Assembly: GCF_946479275.1 (NCBI RefSeq)
Contig: NZ_CAMLFE010000004.1
Coordinates: 310,001 to 374,000, forward strand
Source of the DNA: an uncultured Bartonella sp.
Lineage (GTDB): Bacteria > Pseudomonadota > Alphaproteobacteria > Rhizobiales > Rhizobiaceae
Direction of reading: 5' to 3'
DNA length: 64,000 nt
Position numbers and translations under genes: made by a program. Below the pieces are notes generated by a model. That model was given only the letters and a program-made list of their open reading frames with translations. It was not told where the DNA came from and did no database searches. Positions within the stretch are counted from its first letter, which is position 1. Each line of letters opens with the position of its first letter. Below are positions 8,671 through 18,846 of the stretch, in pieces.

Positions 8671-9750
8671 TCAGGCACGACCGGTCAGTCGGACGATATG
8701 TCCCATTTTCCTTCCGCTTCTTACCTCTGCTTTACCATAAAGGTCGATGAAGGTTTGCGGTTCGGACAATAAATCGGGCAGGCGTTTCACATCTTCGCCG
8801 ATCAGATTTTCCATGACACAATTGCTATGACGCGTTGTTTTCCCCAAGGGAAGCCCTGATACCGCACGTATATGCTGCTCGAATTGCGAGACAAGGCAGG
8901 CAGCCTCGGTCCAGTGGCCGGAATTGTGAACACGCGGTGCCAATTCATTGGCTATGACCGAGCCATCTTTGAGAACAAAAAATTCCACCCCGATCACACC
9001 GATATAATCGAGTTCGTGAAGAATCGTTTCTGCTGCCTTTTGCGCCGCATCAGCGGTTTTTTTGTCAATAGAAGCGGGAACAGTGGATGTCCTTAAAATT
9101 CCATCACGGTGAACATTTTCAGGGCAATCGTAAAAGGCAACGTGTCCATTGAAATCACGTGCTGCAATAACCGAAATTTCTTTTTTGAACGGAACGAATC
9201 CTTCAAGAATGGCAGGCGCATTGCCGATATCGGCAAGGGCTTTATCAATTTCTTCCTCGGTTGGATTATCAAGCCGTACCTGTCCCTTGCCATCATAACC
9301 GAATCGGCGTGATTTCAGAATGCCTTTGCCGCCGACATTGCCAAGACCGGCAATCAGCATTTGCCGATTATCAACGAGAAACCAGGGGGCGGTTTTAATG
9401 CCGCTTTCATTCAAAAATTTCTTTTCGGTAAAACGATCCTGAGAAACTTCGAGCGCCGCCGGCTGAGGTAAAATGACTGCTTTTTTTGCCAGCCGGTCGA
9501 GGGCGCGAGCCGGAACATTTTCAAATTCGTAAGTAATGACATCGCATAAGTTGGCGAGTTCATCCAGAGCTTTTTCGTCGTCATAAGGTGCAATGATTTG
9601 ACGATTGGCCGTCTGGGCTGCGGGACAATCCGGCGTGGGTTCAAGAATAATCGTATGAAATCCAAGCCGTGCAGCAGCACTCGCCATCATCCGCCCGAGC
9701 TGGCCACCACCGATGATGCCGATTGTATCCCCTGGTTCAAGACTTTTCAT
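8671..9750 (-). CDS. purK: 5-(carboxyamino)imidazole ribonucleotide synthase
   Basis: An ATP-grasp enzyme of 359 residues. It opens with the nucleotide-fold motif [14 protein letters not shown] and has [12 protein letters not shown] and [18 protein letters not shown], both PurK hallmarks. It makes N5-CAIR from AIR, ATP and bicarbonate, the step before PurE in de novo purine synthesis. Its start overlaps the purE stop by 4 nt (ATGA), so the two are translationally coupled. Length is normal. Confidence 0.95.
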   Translation of the reverse strand: MKSLEPGDTIGIIGGGQLGRMMASAAARLGFHTIILEPTPDCPAAQTANRQIIAPYDDEKALDELANLCDVITYEFENVPARALDRLAKKAVILPQPAALEVSQDRFTEKKFLNESGIKTAPWFLVDNRQMLIAGLGNVGGKGILKSRRFGYDGKGQVRLDNPTEEEIDKALADIGNAPAILEGFVPFKKEISVIAARDFNGHVAFYDCPENVHRDGILRTSTVPASIDKKTADAAQKAAETILHELDYIGVIGVEFFVLKDGSVIANELAPRVHNSGHWTEAACLVSQFEQHIRAVSGLPLGKTTRHSNCVMENLIGEDVKRLPDLLSEPQTFIDLYGKAEVRSGRKMGHIVRLTGRA

Positions 9751-10250
9751 TTTTTTACCTCATTGACCGGAAATTCCGGAACATTTGCTGTCTGATTAGC
9801 GCGCCATTCGTCAAGCCGTTCGGCGAGTGCTTTGTCATTCAAGGCCAGCACCGATGCGGCAAGGAGTGCCGCATTAATGGCACCGGCTTTGCCAATGGCA
9901 AGCGTTCCGACAGGTATTCCTGCCGGCATTTGAACAATTGAAAGGAGCGAATCCTGCCCTGATAATGCATGCGATTGAACGGGAACGCCAAATACCGGCA
10001 GACTTGTCATTGCTGCAGTCATTCCCGGCAAGTGGGCAGCTCCACCGGCACCGGCAATAATAATCTTGAAGCCGGCTTTTTCTGCGCCTTTGGCAAAATT
10101 AAACAAACGATCGGGAGTGCGGTGAGCCGAAACGATTCTTGCTTCATAGCCGATATCGAGACTTTTCAACATATCGGCTGCATGATGCATTGTCTCCCAA
10201 TCGGATTGGCTACCCATAATAATGGCTACATCATGTTGTTTCGCGCTCAT
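9747..10250 (-). CDS. purE: N5-carboxyaminoimidazole ribonucleotide mutase
   Basis: About 167 residues. [26 protein letters not shown] and [13 protein letters not shown] are the class I PurE active-site segments (GSxSD, SAHRTP and the GGAAHLPG loop). It moves the carboxyl group of N5-CAIR to C4, giving CAIR. I placed the start at the ATG at 10250, which has AGGAAA six bases upstream, rather than the in-frame GTG at 10265. It overlaps purK by 4 nt. Confidence 0.94.
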   Translation of the reverse strand: MSAKQHDVAIIMGSQSDWETMHHAADMLKSLDIGYEARIVSAHRTPDRLFNFAKGAEKAGFKIIIAGAGGAAHLPGMTAAMTSLPVFGVPVQSHALSGQDSLLSIVQMPAGIPVGTLAIGKAGAINAALLAASVLALNDKALAERLDEWRANQTANVPEFPVNEVKK

Positions 10251-10271
10251 GGCTTTTCCTGTCACTTTATT

Positions 10272-10475
10272 TTATGCGATGATATCGGGAATAATACGAT
10301 CTTCAAGTTTTTGGAGCTGATCTTTGATTGCCAGTTTTTTCTTTTTCATCCGCTGGATTTGTAATTGGTCACAGCCTGCTTTTACCATTGCATCAATAGC
10401 TGCATCATAATCTGCATGTTCCTGCTTCAGTTTGGCAACGGCCAACTTGACATCAACCTGTTCCTGTTCTGACAT
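10272..10475 (-). CDS. YdcH/DUF465 family small coiled-coil protein
   Basis: A 67-residue, highly charged helical protein containing LKQEHADYDAAIDAM and QRMKKKKLAIKDQLQKLED, the repeating pattern of DUF465/YdcH proteins. Function is unknown for the family. It lies 21 bp upstream of purE on the same strand and is divergent from a second DUF465 gene at 10712. The pair suggests an old duplication. Confidence 0.8.
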   Translation of the reverse strand: MSEQEQVDVKLAVAKLKQEHADYDAAIDAMVKAGCDQLQIQRMKKKKLAIKDQLQKLEDRIIPDIIA

Positions 10476-10711
10476 TCTAGGGCCGTCCTATTTTGGCATG
10501 GAGCTTGTTCATCGGGCAGTCTTTAAAGCTCTCCATCAATTTTTCGCCTATACCACGAAAGGAAAGTTGCGGAAATGTTTAATTGTCAAAATCTGTGGTA
10601 ATCGATTTTGAAGTCGACAATTAATCTTAAAGATGCCAAGTTGTTTTTTGCCTATTGAAAAAGGCTTCGCAAGAAATATGAAGTTGATATCAAAGAATAA
10701 GGAGCATGGTT

Positions 10712-10879
10712 ATGGCAACTGAAGCACATCTTGAATCTTTGGAACGCAAACACCAGCAGCTTGAAAGCGAAATTGATAAAGCCATGGCTTCGCCTTCTGC
10801 CGATGATCTTGCTATTAATGAACTCAAACGGAAGAAGCTTGCACTTAAAGACGAAATTGAAAAGCTGAAAAATTTGTAA
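10712..10879 (+). CDS. YdcH/DUF465 family small protein (55 aa)
   Basis: A short gene starting ATG at 10712, seven bases after AAGGAG. The protein (MATEAHLESLERKHQQLESE...KRKKLALKDEIEKLKNL) is a charged helical hairpin with the DUF465 pattern of an N-terminal L-xx-H-xxL element and a C-terminal KKKLALKDEI helix. An in-frame ATG at 10706 lies too close to the ribosome site. Divergent from its paralogue at 10272-10475. Function unknown. Confidence 0.8.
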   Translation: MATEAHLESLERKHQQLESEIDKAMASPSADDLAINELKRKKLALKDEIEKLKNL

Positions 10880-11302
10880 GCTCCATTATTCGCTTCTCTC
10901 TAACGGGGTGCGAAGTTGTGTCTCGAACAAGATATGCCTGAAACAAATGGCATAGGCGAAGCATGGACTTGAAACATGTTCGATTTTTTAAGTTGAACGA
11001 GATTTTACAATTGCCAGGCCGGTTTTTAAAAGTTTCACAAATCACCCGATTTGAGGAATGATCGGGGGTGTTGATAATGGTAAAAAGCGCGTTTTAACGC
11101 GCTATTTTACATTACAAAATGTGCACAGTTGAAAGTCCAACGCCGTATTGCGTCAAAGATAGGGAAGCTTTTTTAAAAAATCGGATATTCCGGTAAAAAT
11201 TCGGTTCATCGGAAACGGATGCGATAAAGGGCATTGCCAAAAGTTATAGCAAACGCCGGAAAATTGACGGAAAATGCAAACAATTCAAAGAAAGGAAACG
11301 CA
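10880..11302. other. Intergenic region with two hairpins
   Basis: No gene was recognised. Two stem-loops are visible: CCCGAT...ATCGGG around 11044-11066, and AGCGCGTT-TT-AACGCGCT at 11086-11103 followed by ATTTTAC. The second may terminate transcripts from the 10712 gene. The region also has to hold the promoter for the quinone oxidoreductase. Confidence 0.4.
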
Positions 11303-12304
11303 ATGACTTTCTCTAAAAAGACAATGAGGGCGATTGAAATTGCCGGTAAGGGCGGGCCTGAAGTCCTCAAACTTGTCGAAGTCAATGTTCCCGATATAAA
11401 AGAGAATGAAATTCTTGTGCGTGTCCGTGCGGCGGGTGTGAACCGTCCGGATGTTTTTCAGCGGATGGGTAGTTATCCGCCGCCGGAAGGAGCCTCGCCA
11501 CTTCCGGGCTTGGAAATTGCCGGTGAAATTGTCGAACTCGGTGTTGCAGTCAAACAATGGAAGATTGGCGACAAAGTCACGGCGCTGATTGCCGGTGGTG
11601 GTTATGCGGAATATGCGGCAGTTGCTTTCGATAATGCTTTGCCTGTTCCGGAAGGCTATGATTTTGTCAAAGCAGCCGCATTGCCTGAAACTTTCTTTAC
11701 AGTTTGGAGCAATGTGTTTGATCGCGCGCATTTAAAATCGGGCGAAGTTTTTCTTGTTCATGGTGGTACTTCCGGCATCGGAACAACAGCTATCCAATTG
11801 GCAAAAGCTTTCGGTGCCAAGGTGATTACAACAGCGGGGACCGATGACAAATGCGAAGCTTGTTTGAAACTCGGCGCCGATCTTGCAATCAATTACCGGA
11901 CAGAGGACTTTGTCAGCAAGGCTCAGGAATTTACCAATAAAAAAGGTGTCAACGTAATCCTTGATATGGTCGGGGGAGACTATGTCAACAAGAACTACAA
12001 AATTGCTGCACCTGACGGGCGCATTGTCCAGATTGCCAATCTTTCCGGCTCTATGGCAACAGTCAACCTCAACTACATTTTTGTAAAACGGCTTATTCAT
12101 ACCGGCTCGACCTTGCGGGCACGCGATACGGTTTTCAAAGCCGCCATTGCAGCCCAATTGCAAGAAAAAGTCTGGCCGCTTCTTGAAGCAAAAAAAGTTC
12201 ATCCGGTTATTGATAAGGTTTTTCCGCTTGAAGAGGCAGCAAAAGCCCATGAACGCATCGAATCGAGCACCCATATTGGCAAAATAATTCTAGAAATCGA
12301 TTGA
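11303..12304 (+). CDS. NAD(P)H-quinone oxidoreductase, zinc-independent MDR (PIG3-type)
   Basis: About 333 residues. The N-terminal GroES-like domain contains VRVRAAGVNRPDVFQRMGSYPPPEGASPLPGLE, typical of the TP53I3/PIG3 quinone oxidoreductase group. The Rossmann domain has VHGGTSGIGTTAIQLAKAFGA. Zinc-ligand cysteines of alcohol dehydrogenases are absent. The start at 11303 has AAAGAAAGG eight bases upstream; the longer frame from 11234 lacks a ribosome site. It probably reduces quinones or reactive carbonyls with NADPH in the cytosol. Its stop overlaps the open frame leading into trcR. Confidence 0.85.
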   Translation: MTFSKKTMRAIEIAGKGGPEVLKLVEVNVPDIKENEILVRVRAAGVNRPDVFQRMGSYPPPEGASPLPGLEIAGEIVELGVAVKQWKIGDKVTALIAGGGYAEYAAVAFDNALPVPEGYDFVKAAALPETFFTVWSNVFDRAHLKSGEVFLVHGGTSGIGTTAIQLAKAFGAKVITTAGTDDKCEACLKLGADLAINYRTEDFVSKAQEFTNKKGVNVILDMVGGDYVNKNYKIAAPDGRIVQIANLSGSMATVNLNYIFVKRLIHTGSTLRARDTVFKAAIAAQLQEKVWPLLEAKKVHPVIDKVFPLEEAAKAHERIESSTHIGKIILEID

Positions 12305-12435
12305 TCGGCTGCCGAGTTTCACCTGATGTCTTGTCGTTTTATAAAATTCGGTTTATAAGGCTTGGCGAATTCCCGGAAAATGTGGTCTATTCCACGTCCC
12401 GCCTCACCGGAGCGGGCGAACGAGAGGATAATGTT

Positions 12436-13131
12436 ATGGCAACACAACTATTGATGCCCAAAGCTACAGCTGTTTGGCTGGTTGATAATACGGCGCTTTC
12501 TTTTGACCAGATCGCCGCTTTTTGCAAGTTGCATCCATTGGAAGTCAAAGCGATTGCCGATGGAGAATCAGCACAAGGCATCAAAGGGCTCGATCCGATT
12601 ATTACCGGCCAGTTGACGCGTGATGAAATTGAGCGCGGCGAAAAGAATAACGATTACCGTCTGAAAATTTCCGAACCCAAGGTTCGTCTTCCGGAAAACA
12701 AGCGTAAAGGACCACGCTATACCCCGCTCTCAAAGCGTCAGGATCGTCCGAATGCCATTTTGTGGCTGGTGCGCAATCATCCCGAACTGAAGGATGCGCA
12801 GATTTCCCGTCTGATTGGTACAACCAAGTCGACAATTGAACAAATTCGTAATCGCACCCATTGGAATTCCGCAAATTTGACTCCGATGGATCCGGTAACC
12901 TTGGGACTTTGCTCGCAAATCGAACTCGACATAGAAGTTGATAAGGCTGCCAAAAACCGTCCGGCCGTTACACCTGAAGACGGTACGTTGTTACCTGCAT
13001 CGGCAACCGAAAATCTCGAAATCAACGAAAACAAGGATGAAGAGCTGGATGCCGACAAGGTTTTTGCCAAACTTTCATCTCTAAAAAGCAATAACGACGA
13101 CCAGACAGGTGATAACCACGACAACAAATAG
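12436..13131 (+). CDS. trcR: Cell-cycle transcriptional regulator TrcR (DUF1013)
   Basis: A 231-residue protein starting MATQLLMPKATAVWLVDNTALSFDQIAAFCKLHPLEV, the highly conserved N-terminus of DUF1013 proteins of alphaproteobacteria, annotated TrcR. Two helix-turn-helix-like segments are visible: LSFDQIAAFCKLH near residue 20 and DAQISRLIGTTKSTIEQIR near residue 115. The acidic C-terminal tail is variable. GAGAGGA lies seven bases before the chosen ATG; the frame is open upstream to 12301 but without a ribosome site. Probably essential, DNA-binding and cytosolic. Confidence 0.85.
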   Translation: MATQLLMPKATAVWLVDNTALSFDQIAAFCKLHPLEVKAIADGESAQGIKGLDPIITGQLTRDEIERGEKNNDYRLKISEPKVRLPENKRKGPRYTPLSKRQDRPNAILWLVRNHPELKDAQISRLIGTTKSTIEQIRNRTHWNSANLTPMDPVTLGLCSQIELDIEVDKAAKNRPAVTPEDGTLLPASATENLEINENKDEELDADKVFAKLSSLKSNNDDQTGDNHDNK

Positions 13132-13289
13132 GCTCTGAAAAATTGTACGGGTTTATTTGCTACTTAACTTGCTTGAGCAATAATGAAAGCAAAAGTCGAG
13201 TCTTGGCATGTGACACAATAAAATGATGTCGGATAAAAGATGCCGGGTTTAAGGATGTTGTAGTTATCAGAAGTTTGATCGTTTTGAAT

Positions 13290-13320
13290 AACCCGCAATT
13301 TTTCAAATTGCGGGTTTTAT
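13290..13320 (+). terminator. Terminator downstream of trcR
   Basis: AACCCGCAATTT / AAATTGCGGGTT, a 12-bp perfect stem with a 3-nt loop followed by TTATTT. Confidence 0.85.
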
Positions 13321-13868
13321 TTATTCCCGTCCTCCCGATTTTGTTCTGTAAGAGTAATTGAAACGGGAAAGCCGAAACATATCAGTTAAAGTAAACAATT
13401 AACTTGGTTTGAAAGACAACGATTAAAATTCTTTGCGCTTATTAACTGTGGCAAAACACGATTAAGCAAAGCGGTTGAATTATTAATTTTCACCGAGCGG
13501 TTTTATTTTTTTGCGATATTTTTACAATTTTTGAATATCGGCATTAGAAACAGCTATCCGATCCTGCCAATATGACAATGCAATAAAGAAAAATCGGTAT
13601 ATTTATAACGTTATTGAATTCTCATTGGGACAAGAAAAAATTACCAAAAATTAACCATCTTTGTCTATCTATAGCGAGGAAGCGGAGGTGCCGGAATCTT
13701 CTAGTTTTGGCCTTTGTTTCACCAAATTTAAACGTCATAGAAATGTCGTGAAGCATTTTTAATAGCGTATTTTAAATGCTTCGGGCGTTTAGACAGGAAT
13801 TGAAGAGTTTTGCTAAAGGCCGCCCGGTTAAAAGATGCCGGGCGTTTGGATTCAGGGATTAACAAATT
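13321..13868. other. Intergenic region upstream of the tol operon
   Basis: A 548-bp AT-rich stretch without a supported gene. It must carry the tolQ promoter, but I could not pick a convincing one. The ybgC thioesterase gene that often precedes tolQ is absent here. Confidence 0.4.
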
Positions 13869-14582
13869 ATGCCGGGAATAGAATTAGCGAGTCCAGCGTC
13901 AGTAGGAATCTGGAGCCTGTTCATGCAGGCCAATTGGGTTGTAAAAGCTGTCATGATCGGCTTGCTATTGGCATCTATCTGGAGCTGGGCAATTATTATT
14001 GATAAATTGATTGCCTATAGTCGCATTCGCCATGCGATGAACCGTTTCGAGCAGATTTTCTGGTCCGGACAGTCGCTTGAAGATCTTTACAGAAATCTGA
14101 ATGACCGACGGGTTTTCGGAATGGGAGCCATCTTTATGGCCGCCATGCGTGAATGGAAGAAGTCGCTTGAAAAGGGTGCACGTTCACCTATGGGATTGCA
14201 AAGTCGTATTGATAAAGCCATGGACGTTGCACTCGCCCGCGAAAGTGACAGGATGGAATCGCGTTTGGGGTTTCTCGCAACAGTCGGCTCGGCAGGGCCG
14301 TTCATTGGCCTCTTCGGAACGGTTGTCGGTATTATGAGTTCTTTCCAGTCCATTGCTGCATCAAAAAATACCTCTCTTGCCGTTGTTGCACCCGGTATTG
14401 CAGAAGCCTTGTTGGCAACGGCCATTGGCCTTCTTGCGGCTATTCCGGCAGTTATTGCATTCAATAAATTATCGGGAGACGCGGGGAAAATCACCGGACG
14501 TCTTGAAGGCTTTGCCGATGAATTTTCAGCTATTCTTTCCCGTCAAATCGATGAGAAATTGACTTCTCGCCAGTCTTACTAA
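13869..14582 (+). CDS. tolQ: Tol-Pal system protein TolQ
   Basis: A 237-residue inner-membrane protein with three predicted transmembrane segments: near residues 20-42 ([21 protein letters not shown]), about 135-157 ([22 protein letters not shown]) and about 172-197 ([25 protein letters not shown]). The last two contain the conserved proton-channel motifs of the TolQ/ExbB/MotA family. With TolR it uses proton-motive force to drive TolA. First gene of tolQRA, 13 bp before tolR. It differs from the exbB gene at 28449 in lacking a long periplasmic extension. Confidence 0.94.
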   Translation: MPGIELASPASVGIWSLFMQANWVVKAVMIGLLLASIWSWAIIIDKLIAYSRIRHAMNRFEQIFWSGQSLEDLYRNLNDRRVFGMGAIFMAAMREWKKSLEKGARSPMGLQSRIDKAMDVALARESDRMESRLGFLATVGSAGPFIGLFGTVVGIMSSFQSIAASKNTSLAVVAPGIAEALLATAIGLLAAIPAVIAFNKLSGDAGKITGRLEGFADEFSAILSRQIDEKLTSRQSY

Positions 14583-14595
14583 AAGGAATTTTGAG

Positions 14596-15057
14596 ATGGG
14601 TATGGCTGTAGGAAGTTCCGGTGGTTCAAGACGGCGCGGTCGCCGTGGCGGTGCACCGCGTCGTGGCTTGATGAGCGAAATCAACGTGACACCATTTGTC
14701 GATGTGATGCTGGTTCTGTTGATTATTTTCATGGTTTCGGCACCATTGCTTGTCAATGGTGTGCCACTTGATTTGCCAAAGACGCAAGCAGGCCCCGTCA
14801 ATACCGAAACAAAACCTTTGACAGTTTCTATTAACGATCAGGGGCGTCTTGCCGTCAACGAAGAATATTATGATACGCCCGATGAAGTTGTCGCAAAATT
14901 GAAAGCTGTGACAGAATCAGGCGGCGACGCTTCCAAGCAACGTATTTTTGTTCGCGGGGCAAAAACAGTAGAATATCAGAAGGTTCTTGACCTTCTCGCA
15001 ATCATTCAGAAAGCGGGCTTTACCAATGTTGCATTGGCAAGTCTGCCACAACAGTAA
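14596..15057 (+). CDS. tolR: Tol-Pal system protein TolR
   Basis: A 153-residue protein. A basic, Gly/Arg-rich N-terminus precedes [24 protein letters not shown], a single membrane helix with the conserved channel aspartate (VDVML). The periplasmic domain ends [26 protein letters not shown], the TolR/ExbD self-association region. It works with TolQ as the proton-driven motor. It lies 13 bp after tolQ and 21 bp before tolA, so one operon. Confidence 0.94.
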   Translation: MGMAVGSSGGSRRRGRRGGAPRRGLMSEINVTPFVDVMLVLLIIFMVSAPLLVNGVPLDLPKTQAGPVNTETKPLTVSINDQGRLAVNEEYYDTPDEVVAKLKAVTESGGDASKQRIFVRGAKTVEYQKVLDLLAIIQKAGFTNVALASLPQQ

Positions 15058-15078
15058 AATTGGCGATAGACTGATATT

Positions 15079-16131
15079 ATGAAAGTAGGTCTGGCAACAT
15101 CGGTAGCGGCACATGCCCTGATTCTTACCTGGGGGCTTATCAGCCTTTCCTCGCCGGCCGATTTTAATGCAGAGGTAACCGAAGCTTTGCCGGTTTCTCT
15201 GGTGCCGATCGCTGAAACAACTTCGATACAAAAGGGCGAGTTGACAGCATCCAAAGAGAATAAAGCCGCACCGAAACCGACTACAAAACCGGTTGAAAAA
15301 CCCGATGCCGAGCATGTCGGCGATGGCAAGGTTGATAATGAAGCGCCATTAAAGCCCAAGGAAAAGGATCGCGATGTTGATGCAACACCGCCGCCTTCGG
15401 GCACACCCGACGCGGATCCCAATCCTGTCCCACCTACAAAAACGCCCGAAACAAAGCCGGATAATACTCCGAAACCTGAAGAAAAACCGAAAGTAGAAGA
15501 ACAAAAGCCGGAAGAAAGTTCCAAGCCGGATAAGGCCGAGCCGAAACCGGAAGAATCGGCCGATGCGAGTGAACCTGCAAGCGAGCCGAAGAAGGATCCT
15601 TTCCCGAGCTTACCGGAAAAGGCACCTTTGCCGACAGCCAAACCGAAACCGGCAGAACCAAAGCCTGCTGTAAAAGCCAAAGGTGAAAGTGTCGATGATA
15701 TTCTGGCAATGAATGAAAAGGCCTTGATTGATAAAACGCGCACATCCGGCGGTGGTGCTGCCCGTTCGCAAGGGCCTGCGGGTTTTGGTGCCAAGAAAAA
15801 TATCGGCAATGGTCAGGATGTTGGTCAGACACTCGTTAATGCGGCAACAAGCTGTATCACCAAAAACTTGAAATTGGCTGCCCTTGGTGGCGGGGTTGCC
15901 GGAGAAAATCCGGTTGCCGAAGCCAAGTTCAATTTGAGCATAGAGGGTAAAGTTGTTGGCGAACCGATCATTACCGGTATGAGTGGCAACCCCAATAAAG
16001 TGGACTTGCTGATTAACCAGACACGCGCGGCCATATTTGCCTGTCAGCCGTTCGAGGATTTGCCACGTGACCAATATGACAAATGGGGCCAGGGATTTGA
16101 TTTGAAAATCGATCCGTTCAATTCGTTCTGA
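15079..16131 (+). CDS. tolA: TolA-like cell envelope protein
   Basis: A 350-residue protein with an N-terminal membrane anchor (VGLATSVAAHALILTWGLISL, where the histidine is typical of TolA/TonB). A long Pro/Lys/Glu-rich central region (residues ~45-210) would span the periplasm. The C-terminal domain (from about DVGQTLVNAATSCITKNLK) has two cysteines that could form a disulfide. TolA couples the TolQR motor to Pal and TolB at the outer membrane. Placement after tolR confirms identity although the middle is low-complexity. Confidence 0.88.
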   Translation: MKVGLATSVAAHALILTWGLISLSSPADFNAEVTEALPVSLVPIAETTSIQKGELTASKENKAAPKPTTKPVEKPDAEHVGDGKVDNEAPLKPKEKDRDVDATPPPSGTPDADPNPVPPTKTPETKPDNTPKPEEKPKVEEQKPEESSKPDKAEPKPEESADASEPASEPKKDPFPSLPEKAPLPTAKPKPAEPKPAVKAKGESVDDILAMNEKALIDKTRTSGGGAARSQGPAGFGAKKNIGNGQDVGQTLVNAATSCITKNLKLAALGGGVAGENPVAEAKFNLSIEGKVVGEPIITGMSGNPNKVDLLINQTRAAIFACQPFEDLPRDQYDKWGQGFDLKIDPFNSF

Positions 16132-16538
16132 GTGTGGCGACGTATTTTTGTGACGGAATTAAACAAGGTAAAGAACTTTAGGAGAGATAACCGACTTTGC
16201 TATTCGCCAATGGTGTTGATGAAACAATTTCTTCATGATGGCGGAAAACAGGTTTCAATGTTCATGTTGTTTTCGATTGCATATACGGTTTCCGGTTTGG
16301 CACGAATTATCTCATTGCAATGATAATATCGGCAGAGAACGAGACGTTGCTCGAAAATGGTTTGAAGGTGTTGGGAATTCGGTAAGGATCTGATCAGAAA
16401 AGGCATGGAACCGGTTTTTCAAAAAAATCTTGTCATGATTGAAAAGCCGTTCATGCAATTGGAATAAACATCCGGAATTTTTACTATTCCGATACGAAAA
16501 AGACGTAACGTGGGATGCTTCAAGGCAACGGAAAGAAA
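16132..16538. other. Intergenic region between tolA and tolB
   Basis: About 400 bp without a convincing gene. A 63-codon frame starting right after tolA (16132-16323) has no ribosome site or recognisable sequence. tolB may therefore have its own promoter. Confidence 0.4.
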
Positions 16539-17867
16539 ATGGTTTCTTCGATGATTAAGAAAAATAAGCGCCTTTATATTTTTGTTTTTTTGTCAATGGT
16601 TTTGCCATTTTTAAGCTGGCAAACCGCTTTTGCGCAATTGAAGGGAACTGTCTCGTCAGCCGATTTCAATCCAATCCCCATTGCGGTTACCGATTTTATC
16701 GCGGGTGATCAGATGGGTGTGCAAATTTCTTCAGTGGTGACCGCCGATCTTGAACGTTCAGGGCTCTTCAAGCCGATTGACAAATCGTCATTTCTGGAAC
16801 GTATTTCCAATCCGGATGTACAACCGCGGTTTCCCGATTGGCAACAAATCAACGCACAGGGTCTGGTAACCGGCCGTGTTACAAAAGAAGCAGATGGACG
16901 ACTGCGCGTAGAATTCCGCTTGTGGGATGTTTATGGTGGCAAACAACTTGAAGGCCGCCAGTTCTATGCAACGCCCCAAACCTGGCGCCGCGTTGCCCAT
17001 ATTATCGCCGATGCTATTTATACCAAAATGACCGGTGAAAAGGGGTATTTTGATACACGCATCGTATTCGTTGATGAAACAGGTGCAGCAAATGCACGTG
17101 TCAAACGTCTTGCCATTATGGATCAGGATGGAGCAAACCTCACTTATATCTCGAACGGCCGTGAACTCGTTTTAACGCCGCGTTTTTCACCAAGCCGTCA
17201 GGAAATTACATATATGGCTTATGCCGGTAACAATGTCCCGAAGGTTTATTTGCAACAGATCGAAACTGGCCAGCGTGAACTTGTCGGTACTTTCCCGAAT
17301 ATGACCATTGCACCACGTTTTTCACCTGATGGTCAAAAAGTGATCATGAGCCTCTTGCAGGATAATGGCAGTGCCAATCTTTACACCATGGATTTGCGCT
17401 CCCGTTCGACAACTCGCCTCACGACAACACCGGCCATTGATACATCGGCTTCCTATTCACCCGATGGTACGCAGATTGTTTTTGAATCCGATCGCGGAGG
17501 AAAACCGCAAATCTATGTTATGAATACCGATGGCAGCAACCAGCACCGTATTTCATTCGGCGATGGCAGCTATTCGACGCCGGTCTGGTCACCTCGTGGC
17601 GATTATATTGCCTTCACCAAACAGTCGCAGGGGCAGTTTTCAATCGGTGTCATGAAGCCTGACGGGCAGGGTGAACGCTTGTTGACATCGGGCTTTCATA
17701 ATGAAGGACCGACATGGGCACCGAATGGTCGCGTTATCATGTTCTTCCGGCAAAATCAGGGACAGCAACCAAAGCTTTATACAATAGATATTACCGGACG
17801 CAATGAACGTGCTTTACCAACCCCCAATGGAGCCTCCGATCCGGCCTGGTCGCCGCTTCTTGACTAG
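16539..17867 (+). CDS. tolB: Tol-Pal system beta-propeller protein TolB
   Basis: About 442 residues with a signal peptide (basic IKKNKR, hydrophobic core, cleavage after AFA). The N-terminal domain contains [13 protein letters not shown]. Five or more propeller blades with the FSPDG/YSPDG/WSPRG/WAPNG repeat follow between residues ~200 and 442. TolB is periplasmic and binds Pal and TolA. The ATG at 16539 follows GGAAAG closely; 16515 and 16551 are alternative starts. A terminator lies about 100 bp after the stop. Confidence 0.93.
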   Translation: MVSSMIKKNKRLYIFVFLSMVLPFLSWQTAFAQLKGTVSSADFNPIPIAVTDFIAGDQMGVQISSVVTADLERSGLFKPIDKSSFLERISNPDVQPRFPDWQQINAQGLVTGRVTKEADGRLRVEFRLWDVYGGKQLEGRQFYATPQTWRRVAHIIADAIYTKMTGEKGYFDTRIVFVDETGAANARVKRLAIMDQDGANLTYISNGRELVLTPRFSPSRQEITYMAYAGNNVPKVYLQQIETGQRELVGTFPNMTIAPRFSPDGQKVIMSLLQDNGSANLYTMDLRSRSTTRLTTTPAIDTSASYSPDGTQIVFESDRGGKPQIYVMNTDGSNQHRISFGDGSYSTPVWSPRGDYIAFTKQSQGQFSIGVMKPDGQGERLLTSGFHNEGPTWAPNGRVIMFFRQNQGQQPKLYTIDITGRNERALPTPNGASDPAWSPLLD

Positions 17868-17969
17868 CAGGAATACTGCTATCTATCTAAAGAGGGCTTC
17901 AAGGTTTTATAATTCGGAGTTTTCGGTTGATTGACCTTGTTAGCCTGAACAAGAAAAGAAATTGGTTTC

Positions 17970-18005
17970 AACGCCGCTTTGAAAGTTTTAAAGCGGCGTT
18001 TTTAT
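17970..18005 (+). terminator. Terminator downstream of tolB
   Basis: AACGCCGCTTT / AAAGCGGCGTT, an 11-bp perfect stem followed by TTTTTATTT. The rest of the 17868-18232 gap is the pal upstream region; no gene was seen. Confidence 0.85.
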
Positions 18006-18232
18006 TTAACGGCTTTTCCGTTTAACTTGCTATTGGACTTTTTACTCATTTCGCGCTAAGGAAAATCACATCTGCCGTCTTTCCGCCTCAATCAGCGAGC
18101 AACCGGTGGATTTGTATTTTTTATAAAAAGTGATGCGTAAGTATTCATTAACCATGCGTGTTGAGAGCTTTTTAAGCAAATCAAGCTAAAAGCCTTGAAA
18201 ATCAACCGCTAACTTTTAAGGAGTCTCGGCAC

Positions 18233-18724
18233 ATGGGCCGTTTCCAAAAACTTGCTCGCAATCCGCTTGCTATAGCATTTGTCTTATCGCTAACTCTCGC
18301 TGGCTGCGCCAAACACGGCCTGAATGATCCGAATGCGCTGGGACTGAACAACGCAAAACCGGGATCAGCGCAGGACTTTACAGTCAACGTTGGTGACCGC
18401 GTATTCTTTGATCTTGATTCATCCAGCATTCGTGCAGATGCCCAGCAGACATTGACCCGTCAGGCACAATGGTTGCAGCGTTATCCGCAATACACCATTA
18501 CCGTTGAAGGTCATGCCGACGAACGTGGTACACGCGAATACAATATCGCACTTGGCCAGCGCCGTGCTGTTGCCGCACGTGATTATTTGATTTCACAGGG
18601 TGTTGCCGCCAACCGTATGCGGACTATTTCTTATGGTAAGGAACGTCCGGTTGCAGTTTGCGATGCTCCGCAGTGCTGGAACCAGAACCGTCGTGCTGTT
18701 ACAGTCCTGAACAACGCACGCTGA
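18233..18724 (+). CDS. pal: Peptidoglycan-associated lipoprotein Pal
   Basis: A 163-residue lipoprotein. The signal peptide ends in the lipobox LAGC, so Cys25 is the lipidation site. The C-terminal OmpA-like domain contains VEGHADERGTREYNIALGQRRA, the peptidoglycan (DAP) binding motif with its Asp and Arg. Pal anchors the outer membrane to peptidoglycan and is pulled by TolA during division. AAGGAG lies nine bases before the ATG. It has its own terminator. Confidence 0.96.
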   Translation: MGRFQKLARNPLAIAFVLSLTLAGCAKHGLNDPNALGLNNAKPGSAQDFTVNVGDRVFFDLDSSSIRADAQQTLTRQAQWLQRYPQYTITVEGHADERGTREYNIALGQRRAVAARDYLISQGVAANRMRTISYGKERPVAVCDAPQCWNQNRRAVTVLNNAR

Positions 18725-18746
18725 TTTAAAGTTTTATTCACATTTG

Positions 18747-18776
18747 AAAACGGCCCTTTAAAAGGGCCGTTTTTTT
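18747..18776 (+). terminator. Terminator of pal
   Basis: CGGCCCT/AGGGCCG stem extended by A/T pairs, followed by seven T residues. Confidence 0.87.
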
Positions 18777-18846
18777 GTGACAAATTTCCGCCGAAGTTGG
18801 CTGCTAACGGTGTTAATGACGCGAACATAAATAAAAGGACAGCACA

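Noticed and set aside
16132..16323. Small gene directly after tolA
   Set aside because: Starts from a GTG at the tolA stop, no ribosome site, and no recognisable sequence.
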